Assembly (NCBI GenBank): GCA_963539845.1
Contig: CAUTML010000002.1
Coordinates: 62,001-126,000, forward strand
Direction: 5' to 3'
Length of the DNA: 64,000 nt
DNA from: CAMUQR01 sp963539845
GTDB taxonomy: Bacteria > Patescibacteriota > Saccharimonadia > Saccharimonadales > Saccharimonadaceae
Under the pieces are notes generated by a model. It searched no databases. It was not told the origin of the DNA and was given only the letters and a program-made list of their open reading frames with translations. Within the stretch, counting starts at the first letter, position 1, and each line of letters starts with the position of its first letter. This document shows, in pieces, positions 32,972 through 39,526 of this stretch. The position numbers and the translations under genes are program-made.

Positions 32972-34719
32972 TACTTCTTGTCTCCTTTAATCAATTGATT
33001 TAACTCGGCGCGAATGGCGGTGGCACGGTTCTCGTCGCCATCGTATTCCGCTTGCCTTAACTGATCAGTTAATTGTTCGGTCAGGTTTTTTTGGAAGTCG
33101 GCTTTTGACTGATTAACCAATCGGCGCGCTTCTCGTTCCACTTCGGTTTTTGACCACAATAAATAACGCTCTTCAGTTTTTAATGTCAACACTTTACCAT
33201 AAATCGTTAAATCTTGCAATCCACCAAGTTGATCTTTAGTAAAATCATCACCCGCCTGGATTAACAACTCCATTAGCTGTTGGCGCGGTTTATCTTTAAA
33301 ATCAACCATAGCACGCACATCGAGCGTCGCTAACACTTGGCGAGCCTCCTTCGAAATCAAGCACATCGCCAGTAGTTCGTCTTGATATTTAAATTCGTCA
33401 GTTACCGAATCAGGACTGGCTTTTTTGGTTTTGAGAGCTTTTTTAGGTTGCGGTTTGTTTAACTCCTCGAGTTGCAATTTGATAGCCTCGAGTGAAATTT
33501 CGACAATATCAGCCAATTTTTGCAAATAACTCTCTTTTTCAACTGGATCACTCAATTGAGCGATAGTCGATAGGATTTTACGGCTATAATCACGCTTAGC
33601 CGGGCTTTGATTGAGGTCAAATTTAGCTTGATAGACGCGCATTAGCCAGTCTACTGCAGGCTCAGCCTGATCAATTGATTGTTGCCAGAGAGCAACATCT
33701 TGTTGAATCAGTTCGTCAGGATCTTTGGCCTCGCCAATCAGCGAGATAATTTTAATGTCAACATTGACGGTCTGCGCCAAAGCAATCGCCCGCTCAGTAG
33801 CGTTGATTCCAGCGTTATCAGCGTCAAATGCCAAACGAATATCACTGGTATAGCGCGCCAGAATCTTCAAATGTTGCTCGGTCATTGCTGTGCCAGCCGT
33901 GGCCACGACTTGTTTAACACCGGCTTGATGCGAACTAATCACGTCCATATTACCCTCAACAATCACCGCTTGATCAAGCTTACGGATCGCTTCTTTAGCC
34001 TGGAACAACCCAAATACATGACGCGATTTATCATATAGCAGAGTGGCTGGAGTGTTGAGATACTTCGGGATCGCCTCGGCTTCCAGTCCCCGCCCCGTAA
34101 AACCAATCGTCTGCCCCATGGCGTCAGATAGCGGAATCATTAACCGCGCCCGAAACAAGTCGGTTTTATACTGATTAAGCAACCCAGCCTGAGTGATTTC
34201 CGGCAGTTGGTAACCTCGTTTTAGCAAAAAATCCAATAGCGCCCGCTTATGATTAGGTGCGTAACCGATAGCAAAAGCTTTGAGCGTTTCATCGGTTAAA
34301 TGACGCTTAGTTTTGGCATAATCTAGCGCATGGGGATTTTTAGCAAGAATCGCTTGGTAATATTTGGTGACGAGCGTGTACATTTCCTGCTCGCGCGCCT
34401 TGCGTTTGGCGAGTTTCTGGGAATTAACACTGTTGAACAATTGCAGTTCTACACCAGCTTTACGCGCCAAGATTTTTAGCGCTTCTTTAAAATCAACCCC
34501 TTCCATTTCCATCACAAACGAGAACACATCGCCACCTTTACCACTCGAGAAATCATGCCAAATCCGCTTGTCCGGACTGACAATAAAACTCGGTGTTTTT
34601 TCATTGGAAAAGGGACTCAGTGCCTTGAAATTGCGCCCTGCCCGCTTCAGTTCCACGTATTCACCAATCACATCTTCAATATTCAACCGATCGCGAATCT
34701 CTTCTTTAGCGTCATTCAT
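32971..34719 (-). CDS. dnaG: DNA primase, zinc ligands missing
   Basis: DnaG makes RNA primers at the replication fork. The 582-residue protein has the N-terminal zinc-ribbon fold in outline (SPFSNEKTPSFIVSPDKRIWHDFSSGKGGD in two pieces at about residues 35-65), but the Cys-Pro-Phe-His and Cys-Phe-x-Cys ligands are Ser, Ser, Asp and Ser. The TOPRIM core is intact (VIVEGNMDVI, AFDADNAGINATERA). A C-terminal DnaB-interaction region follows. The start at 34719 is chosen because TATAAT ends seven bases before this ATG, eight codons inside the longest frame. It is coupled to rpoD. Confidence 0.95.
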   Translation of the reverse strand: MNDAKEEIRDRLNIEDVIGEYVELKRAGRNFKALSPFSNEKTPSFIVSPDKRIWHDFSSGKGGDVFSFVMEMEGVDFKEALKILARKAGVELQLFNSVNSQKLAKRKAREQEMYTLVTKYYQAILAKNPHALDYAKTKRHLTDETLKAFAIGYAPNHKRALLDFLLKRGYQLPEITQAGLLNQYKTDLFRARLMIPLSDAMGQTIGFTGRGLEAEAIPKYLNTPATLLYDKSRHVFGLFQAKEAIRKLDQAVIVEGNMDVISSHQAGVKQVVATAGTAMTEQHLKILARYTSDIRLAFDADNAGINATERAIALAQTVNVDIKIISLIGEAKDPDELIQQDVALWQQSIDQAEPAVDWLMRVYQAKFDLNQSPAKRDYSRKILSTIAQLSDPVEKESYLQKLADIVEISLEAIKLQLEELNKPQPKKALKTKKASPDSVTDEFKYQDELLAMCLISKEARQVLATLDVRAMVDFKDKPRQQLMELLIQAGDDFTKDQLGGLQDLTIYGKVLTLKTEERYLLWSKTEVEREARRLVNQSKADFQKNLTEQLTDQLRQAEYDGDENRATAIRAELNQLIKGDKK

Positions 34720-34726
34720 TAGGATA

Positions 34727-34732
34727 ATTATA
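34727..34732 (-). promoter_or_regulatory. -10 element of a leaderless promoter for dnaG-rpoD
   Basis: TATAAT ends seven bases before the ATG at 34719. No Shine-Dalgarno is present, so this replication and transcription operon probably starts with a leaderless message. Confidence 0.5.
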
Positions 34733-34788
34733 TAATAACTCACGCAATTAGCGAAAGGGTGACTGCAATTTTAGCGCATAAGTCTGGT

Positions 34789-34947
34789 TTAATTAACTCT
34801 ATTATACGCCGCCAATATCTCAGCCAAACTCACGCTGTGGCGGAAATTAATTTTATCAATTTCGTTCAAATCCACCCATTCCGGCGTGTCGTGCGTGTAG
34901 GTTTTTTCACTCGCGGTGATCTCGTCGTTGCAAATAATTTTCTTCAT
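34789..34947 (-). CDS. Possible small protein (52 aa), unknown
   Basis: A 53-codon frame starts with ATG at 34947 and ends with TAA at 34789. It encodes MKKIICNDEITASEKTY and ends SLAEILAAYNRVN. TATAAT lies about 16 bases upstream; there is no clear Shine-Dalgarno. Composition is acidic and soluble with a predicted C-terminal helix. No family is recognised. It fills an otherwise empty gap upstream of dnaG, so it may be a real short gene or a decayed remnant. Confidence 0.4.
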   Translation of the reverse strand: MKKIICNDEITASEKTYTHDTPEWVDLNEIDKINFRHSVSLAEILAAYNRVN

Positions 34948-35015
34948 AATTACTTCAATCAAAATTATACAATAATTTAAATTACGCTTGAGAACAAGTA
35001 AGCCTCGGGGGCAGG

Positions 35016-35564
35016 CTATAACACTTCTGACGTATCATACACGATCTTCCGCACCGCTAGACTCCTTATAGCTCTTCTAAAGCACTTATATTGCTCATAT
35101 CGCAGATCAAAAAAGCTACGACTCTCGTTATTACGAGACTTTCTTAATACATATCTCGCTAACAGAGTATCATAGGAAGCCGTAACTTCTATAATTGTAT
35201 CAATAGCTGGTAAATTATTTAATCTTAACCATTCTAATAAGACATAGTATTCATCAATTCTTCTTGGATAGCCATCCAATAAAATCTTCTGATTGCGTAA
35301 TAAGCATCTGTAAATATCATCCTCAACAAAAGCTAGTCCAAGTTCCGCTGGCCATGGTTTGGCTAGCGTGACAAGACGTTCTGCTAGCTGTGACAATTCG
35401 TTATCTGCGCATTCTCTTACTGCTTGCCCAAGAGAAATATACGATAAATCAGTAAGCTTACTTGCCAATGTTGTCTTACCACTACACTGCGGACCAATCA
35501 TTACAATGATGCTAGACTTACTTAGTTGCTGCTTCAACTCGCAGACGTCTGATACTGGTGTCAT
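35016..35564 (-). CDS. P-loop nucleotide kinase, adenylate-kinase-like
   Basis: The 182-residue protein has a Walker A loop (GPQCSGKTTLA, about residues 24-34) and an adenylate-kinase-like substrate segment (LDGYPRRIDEYYVLLEWL), where family members have DGFPR. VTASYDTLLARYVLRK and an Arg-rich lid-like end follow. It probably phosphorylates a nucleoside or nucleotide; the lid domain is short, as in the small AK form. It is the last gene of the operon with the CYTH and GTP-cyclohydrolase-II-like genes, overlapping the CYTH gene by 47 bases. GGGAGAGA lies 16 bases before the chosen ATG, so the start is uncertain. Substrate unknown. Confidence 0.75.
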   Translation of the reverse strand: MTPVSDVCELKQQLSKSSIIVMIGPQCSGKTTLASKLTDLSYISLGQAVRECADNELSQLAERLVTLAKPWPAELGLAFVEDDIYRCLLRNQKILLDGYPRRIDEYYVLLEWLRLNNLPAIDTIIEVTASYDTLLARYVLRKSRNNESRSFFDLRYEQYKCFRRAIRSLAVRKIVYDTSEVL

Positions 35565-36099
35565 ACGGCGTCGTCCAAATCTCTCCCGTTAAGTTGAGTT
35601 TTTCTAGAAAAGCTTTCATCTCGGCTTGAATCTGGGCAGAATTCGTGTCGCTTTCCGACAAGACCTCTAGTTCAATAAATAGTCCCAGCTCCGCCACTTC
35701 ATCAATACAAATACTGTAGTTATCAATTTTTGACTCAGTGCGCAACTTGTCAACCGTAACGACTTCTTGCCAACCCAGAGCTACCAACATCGCCCGCGCC
35801 ATTTTACCGTCGCTAACTTCAAATTCATACTCATCAGAGACTAATTTCGTTCTGCCCTCAACCTTCAGCGTAATTAAGCTCTTGCATAGCTCACCAGACT
35901 CCGGATCAAGTACGTCACGAACGCGCAAAATTTTTGAACCTGGAATGATTGGCGCGTCAACCTGCTCAGGCAGCAGGAAAATTGTGTCAACTTGGTGCTT
36001 ACTGCTAGTAGCGACGGTAAAGCGTGGCGTGAGTTTAGCAATCAGTTCAGCGCGCGTTACATCAGATGTTAATTTAAGTTTTGTTTCAATTTCAATCAT
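35518..36099 (-). CDS. CYTH-domain protein (class IV adenylate cyclase / triphosphatase family)
   Basis: CYTH proteins form an eight-stranded tunnel that binds triphosphates through metal ions, acting as tripolyphosphatases, thiamine-triphosphatases or adenylate cyclases. The 193-residue product has the diagnostic ExExK (MIEIETKLKL at the N-terminus) and IPGSKILRVRD, whose Arg lines the tunnel. LITLKVEGR and the EVAELGLFIELEVL strand follow, with the conserved acidic pairs. The start at 36099 has AAAGGGAG just upstream. It overlaps the GTP-cyclohydrolase-II-like gene by eight bases and the kinase by 47. In this context a nucleotide or pterin triphosphate substrate is plausible (inference). 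Confidence 0.85.
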   Translation of the reverse strand: MIEIETKLKLTSDVTRAELIAKLTPRFTVATSSKHQVDTIFLLPEQVDAPIIPGSKILRVRDVLDPESGELCKSLITLKVEGRTKLVSDEYEFEVSDGKMARAMLVALGWQEVVTVDKLRTESKIDNYSICIDEVAELGLFIELEVLSESDTNSAQIQAEMKAFLEKLNLTGEIWTTPYDTSIRRLRVEAATK

Positions 36100-36952
36100 G
36101 GTTCTCCCTTTCCTTAAATTCGACTTCAAAGTTGTGTCCACTACGCTCCATCTTAGTATGTAAATAACCTCTATTATACTTAGTAACCGTTGATGGTAAT
36201 TTAATCACTTTCCTAACTCTTACACCACTCATCTCGACAGCCACAACTTTTTCTGGATTGTTAGTAATTAAGTCTATATTACTAATTTTATAATGACGGA
36301 ATATATCACGCAAGTAATCATAGTCGCGCAGGTCATTCGGGAAATGATTCACGTATTGCGCATCAAATGTATCAAAACCGTCAATTTGTTGTGAGTTATA
36401 TATTCGTATTTTCTGCAGTACTCCAATTCCTCGGCCCTCTTCCTCAGGATATATCAGCATTCCACCACGCTTATTAATCATACGCAAGGCATTCTCTAAC
36501 TCTTCACGACAATCACAGCGCCTTGAAGCAAATATATCACCCGTATAACACATTGAGTGAGTGCGCACGGTTGCATTCTCTGGTAATACTTCAGTTCGCA
36601 GCCCCAGAACTCTTTTGCCATCAGTTCTACGATAAAAGCCAAAGAATATAAAGTCTCCAAAATCTGTTGGCAAGGGAGTCTCGTCATAAAAATCATAGAG
36701 CTTTGTCCAAACGGTTGAGTCTTTTGACAATTGGCTTAATAATAAATAGCAATATCTTTTATTTAATGCAAGTTTATCTAATGGAAAATAGAACGAGCGT
36801 TTATTAAATGGTATTTCACTTATGTCAGTACCAGGCGCTACAATGACCACATTAGACTCTGTGATTGACTCAGTTAAGTCATAAAGTGGTGTTTGCAGTA
36901 TAGATCGTAGTTCTGCAGTAATACTTGATTCTGGTAAGATACATATCTTCAT
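36092..36952 (-). CDS. GTP cyclohydrolase II-like protein (RibA family)
   Basis: GTP cyclohydrolase II opens the imidazole ring of GTP and releases pyrophosphate, giving a diaminopyrimidine. The 286-residue protein has the zinc site (MCYTGDIFASRRCDC, Cys-x10-Cys-x-Cys), the GTP loop EEEGRGIG, the catalytic NDLRDYDY with Asp and Arg, LLITNN-like LITNNPEK and the end YLHTKMERSGH, as in E. coli RibA. An N-terminal extension of about 105 residues is unlike RibA. No other riboflavin gene is present here, so the product may serve another pathway. It heads the operon. The start at 36952 has GGGAG upstream, behind a highly structured leader. Confidence 0.88.
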   Translation of the reverse strand: MKICILPESSITAELRSILQTPLYDLTESITESNVVIVAPGTDISEIPFNKRSFYFPLDKLALNKRYCYLLLSQLSKDSTVWTKLYDFYDETPLPTDFGDFIFFGFYRRTDGKRVLGLRTEVLPENATVRTHSMCYTGDIFASRRCDCREELENALRMINKRGGMLIYPEEEGRGIGVLQKIRIYNSQQIDGFDTFDAQYVNHFPNDLRDYDYLRDIFRHYKISNIDLITNNPEKVVAVEMSGVRVRKVIKLPSTVTKYNRGYLHTKMERSGHNFEVEFKERENHD

Positions 36953-36992
36953 TATCGTCTCCCAAGTTGTCTTAGTGCGTCGCAAATTAAAA

Positions 36993-37102
36993 GCGACCAC
37001 ATACTTAGTCGCTAAACTTTTCAAGCTAAGCTTTTAGACCTAACCTGCGTATGTGATCGCATTTATATCTAAAAACTGTAGCTATTGCTTGAAAAGTTTA
37101 GC
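36993..37102 (-). promoter_or_regulatory. Structured 5' leader with A-B-A'-B' helices: candidate riboswitch or attenuator
   Basis: In the RNA, arm A (37102-37087) pairs perfectly over 16 bp with A' (37026-37011). Arm B (37060-37049), in the loop of that hairpin, pairs over 12 bp with B' (37004-36993), 3' of the hairpin, with one G-U pair. This is pseudoknot order. An inner helix TTTTAGA/TCTAAAA extends the hairpin. B' also lies in a competing hairpin GCGAC...GTCGC followed by TTTTAATTT, terminator-like. The RNA would start within a base or two of arm A. No known riboswitch core, including FMN, is recognisable. Confidence 0.7.
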
Positions 37103-37108
37103 AATCCT

Positions 37109-37137
37109 ATTATAACAGAGACACTACTACAATACAA
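37109..37137 (-). promoter_or_regulatory. Promoter of the RibA-like operon
   Basis: TTGTAT, a 17-base spacer and TGT-TATAAT (37109-37114) on the minus strand. Initiation seven bases downstream falls at about 37102, the first base of leader arm A. Confidence 0.65.
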
Positions 37138-37160
37138 CTTCAATCTCTCACATCAACATA

Positions 37161-37190
37161 ATTTAAAAGGCGCCAATGCGCCTTTTAAAT
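37161..37190. terminator. Strong palindromic terminator before the RibA-like operon
   Basis: ATTTAAAAGGCGC and its perfect complement flank a CAAT loop, giving a 13-bp stem. It follows the stop of the minus-strand gene ending at 37213 and shields the RibA-like promoter from read-through. Confidence 0.85.
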
Positions 37191-37212
37191 CACCCGGCTT
37201 CTATTATCTCAA

Positions 37213-37767
37213 TCAAATATTATCCGCCTCGTCATCATAAATTGGGAAAGTTGAATTATAAAAGGTGCTTGAAGCCGGCGCTGGACGAATTGCGCCGTAA
37301 AAATTCACGTGTGCGCCTGCTAATGAACAGCGATTAAATCGCCCACCAAACAGCCACCATGCCCATGCCGCACCAGCCTCAGCCTGACAACGGTCGTTGC
37401 TCTTGACGACCAAGGTGTCGCCGCGCCGTTCAACGCTAATCTGTGGCTTCGTTGTTCCCTTAATCTCCAGATATTCAAGCTCTGCCTTAATTTCGCCATC
37501 ATTATCTGCCCGATAACTTGGCGCATTCGCCGCCACTGTGCCTTCAACCATATAATATTTCACCCCTGTTAAATCCGCTGGCAGCTCAATGGCCTCCTTT
37601 TTCGTTAAGCGTGCCTGGTCGCGTTCAAATTGCACCGCTGCCTGCGAGCCCGTCACCACCATCACCGGCACCATCAGCGCCCCGATAATAGCCGCAACCA
37701 GCAACGTCATCAACGATAAACGATTAAACTGCCAACGAATCGCGCTCGAAGTCAACACACCCGCCAT
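37213..37767 (-). CDS. Single-pass exported protein of unknown function (184 aa)
   Basis: An N-terminal membrane segment (LMTLLVAAIIGALMVPVMVV, about residues 19-38) is followed by a beta-rich extracellular domain (YYMVEGTVAANAPSYRAD, ISVERRGDTLVVKSND). Two cysteines (NDRCQAE and NRCSLAG) suit a disulphide. The C-terminal end is aromatic and glycine-rich (AWAWWLFGGRF). No family recognised. The ATG at 37767 is preferred over a GTG two codons upstream. It is divergent from the gene at 37842 with only 74 bases between. Confidence 0.6.
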   Translation of the reverse strand: MAGVLTSSAIRWQFNRLSLMTLLVAAIIGALMVPVMVVTGSQAAVQFERDQARLTKKEAIELPADLTGVKYYMVEGTVAANAPSYRADNDGEIKAELEYLEIKGTTKPQISVERRGDTLVVKSNDRCQAEAGAAWAWWLFGGRFNRCSLAGAHVNFYGAIRPAPASSTFYNSTFPIYDDEADNI

Positions 37768-37829
37768 TGTCACACTCTGACTATTATCTTAACCCACTCG
37801 CCAAACTTTATTTTTCAACTTTTTTATGG

Positions 37830-37835
37830 TTAAAT
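37830..37835 (+). promoter_or_regulatory. Extended -10 of a leaderless promoter, 218-aa protein
   Basis: TGG-TTAAAT ends six bases before the ATG at 37842; no Shine-Dalgarno. Confidence 0.45.
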
Positions 37836-37841
37836 AGTCTT

Positions 37842-38498
37842 ATGGAAAGCGAAGAAAATATCTATTCTAAAGAATTTATTGAACGGCTCAACAACCAAAA
37901 CGCCTCTAGCGAAGTCCAGGTCGCTGGTTTAAACATTTCTAATTTGTGGCTAAAAATCGGCATTGGACTGGCAATTTTACTAACTGCTGGTGTCGCCCTA
38001 GGGCTTAATGCCATGACCGCTGAACGAGCCCGGCAACGCATTTTCTTGATCAACAATCTTGTCGCCCTATCCTCTCAGTCACACCAGGTAACCAAAAAAT
38101 ACCAAAACAACATCAACGACACTAAAATTCGGGTTATCAATGAGCATTTTTTTCAATCGTTGTTTGGTTTAACTAATGACCTCGAGGCTTATACTAAAAA
38201 AGTCTACTCCAAAGACCAAGACAAGGCCCTCAAAGAAGACCTCAAAAAAACCAAAGCTTCGCTTAAAGATGTTTTTGATCGCCTACACAAAGCTGATTTA
38301 AACGAAACCCTGTCCCGTGGCTATACTCAAGAATTAAATTCTCTCCTTGAGCAAAACATCACTGCTCTACAAAAAGTCATCAATTCCGGTTATTACGACA
38401 AAAATCTAGTTGAACAGCTCAAAAAACATCACACCGAACTACTCAAGGTTCAAGCCGAGGTCAAAAACCTCGAAGAACAGCGCGCCAAACAAAAATAA
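37842..38498 (+). CDS. Single-pass membrane protein with coiled coil (218 aa)
   Basis: About 40 cytoplasmic residues precede one membrane helix (WLKIGIGLAILLTAGVALGL). A long, charged, helical region follows to the end (LKEDLKKTKASLKDVFDRLH, LKVQAEVKNLEEQRAKQK) and probably forms a coiled coil. No family recognised. The start at 37842 (MESEEN) lies 25 codons inside a longer frame. It is chosen because TTAAAT with a TGG extension ends six bases upstream and because the upstream codons encode an implausible hydrophobic leader overlapping the divergent gene's promoter. A strong palindromic terminator follows. Confidence 0.65.
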   Translation: MESEENIYSKEFIERLNNQNASSEVQVAGLNISNLWLKIGIGLAILLTAGVALGLNAMTAERARQRIFLINNLVALSSQSHQVTKKYQNNINDTKIRVINEHFFQSLFGLTNDLEAYTKKVYSKDQDKALKEDLKKTKASLKDVFDRLHKADLNETLSRGYTQELNSLLEQNITALQKVINSGYYDKNLVEQLKKHHTELLKVQAEVKNLEEQRAKQK

Positions 38499-38522
38499 TA
38501 CCTGATTTAGCTCAGCAATTTT

Positions 38523-38554
38523 AAAGAGATATATCATATATGATATATCTCTTT
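38523..38554. terminator. Perfect 32-base palindromic terminator
   Basis: AAAGAGATATATCATA followed by its exact inverse complement, then a T-run on the plus strand. It lies between convergent genes ending at 38498 and 38595, and probably serves both. Confidence 0.85.
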
Positions 38555-38594
38555 TTTTACCGTTCTTTCTTAATCAGGTTAATTGAGCTCTAAA

Positions 38595-38966
38595 CTACTC
38601 GAGCTCGATACCCAATTGACCAGCCACCAGCTGATAACTCAGATTAACCAAATCCAGCACTTCTTGCTCAGACAATTGTCCACTGCAAATCACCCGATTC
38701 CAAGAACGCTCATCCATCAGCTTACTAGGAACTACCGATTCGTATTTATTACGCAAATTAGTGGCTAGTTTGGGATCGCATGCCACATCAATTAACAGCG
38801 GTAGCGAATTGTGCTTAATCAGCATAAAAATCGCTTGGTCGGGGTTATCCAGCCCAGTCTCAGGCAGTTTATAAGCAATCCAGTCCTCAAGGCGCTGATC
38901 GTCCACTACCACCTCCCCCAGTCCACGAGCGTATTGATCAATAATTTGTTCGAGTTTTTTATCCAT
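38595..38966 (-). CDS. MmcQ/YjbR family protein
   Basis: A 123-residue cytosolic protein of the YjbR double-wing fold family, whose biochemical role is unsettled. Family features are visible: LPLLIDVACDPKLATNLRNKYESVVPS in two pieces, WNRVICSG and the closing helix SEQEVLDLVNLSYQLV. Its ATG shares a base with the stop of orn (TAATG), so it is translationally coupled as the third gene of argS-orn-yjbR. Confidence 0.85.
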   Translation of the reverse strand: MDKKLEQIIDQYARGLGEVVVDDQRLEDWIAYKLPETGLDNPDQAIFMLIKHNSLPLLIDVACDPKLATNLRNKYESVVPSKLMDERSWNRVICSGQLSEQEVLDLVNLSYQLVAGQLGIELE

Positions 38967-39526
38967 TAAGCCACCTTAATATATTGTATAAAATACTTTA
39001 ATTCATCAATTGAGCCTTCGATGTCCTCTAATGCCCGGTGATTTTCCGGTTTGGCGAAGACTTTTTTGTAGCGGGCTTCAAATAGCACCTTGAATGCCGA
39101 CACGTCGAGCATTCGATAATGGAGATATTTAGCTACCTCTGGTAAATGACGATCGATAAATGACCGATCGGCACGGATGGTATTGCCAGCTAGCACGATA
39201 TTACCCTCCGGTTGGTCAATTTTAAACTGATCTTGAATAAAGGCAATCAGTTGCGCTTCAAACTCAACCGGCGTTAAACCAATCGCGTTTTGGGCGATCA
39301 GCGCCTCAGCAGTGGCATGATGCTCGCGCCAAAAAGCCGTATCAAAGCGCTTGCGGATAAACGCCTCATCTTGTTTCATGACTAGAGTTAAATTGCCTTT
39401 AGGGTTCATGCGCCAGTCGGTGACAATGGCGCCAAGCTCGAGAATTTTGTCGGCTTCGGGGTCGAGGCCGGTCATTTCCAGGTCAATCCACAAAAGACGT
39501 TGACGGTTGATTTTTGGTTTGGCCAT
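38966..39526 (-). CDS. orn: Oligoribonuclease
   Basis: Orn degrades short RNAs of 2-5 nucleotides to mononucleotides. The 186-residue length is standard. The DEDDh residues are all visible: IDLEMTGLD near residue 15 (Asp and Glu), NTIRADRSFIDRHLP (Asp) and ENHRALEDI (His and Asp). It overlaps argS upstream and the YjbR gene downstream, each by one base (TAATG). Its presence fits the apparent inactivity of the DHH/NrnA-like protein near 11 kb as a nanoRNase. Confidence 0.96.
   Translation of the reverse strand: MAKPKINRQRLLWIDLEMTGLDPEADKILELGAIVTDWRMNPKGNLTLVMKQDEAFIRKRFDTAFWREHHATAEALIAQNAIGLTPVEFEAQLIAFIQDQFKIDQPEGNIVLAGNTIRADRSFIDRHLPEVAKYLHYRMLDVSAFKVLFEARYKKVFAKPENHRALEDIEGSIDELKYFIQYIKVA

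Noticed and set aside
36953..37102. FMN riboswitch for the RibA-like operon.
   Set aside because: The conserved FMN core is absent; the fold is built from two long helices in pseudoknot order.
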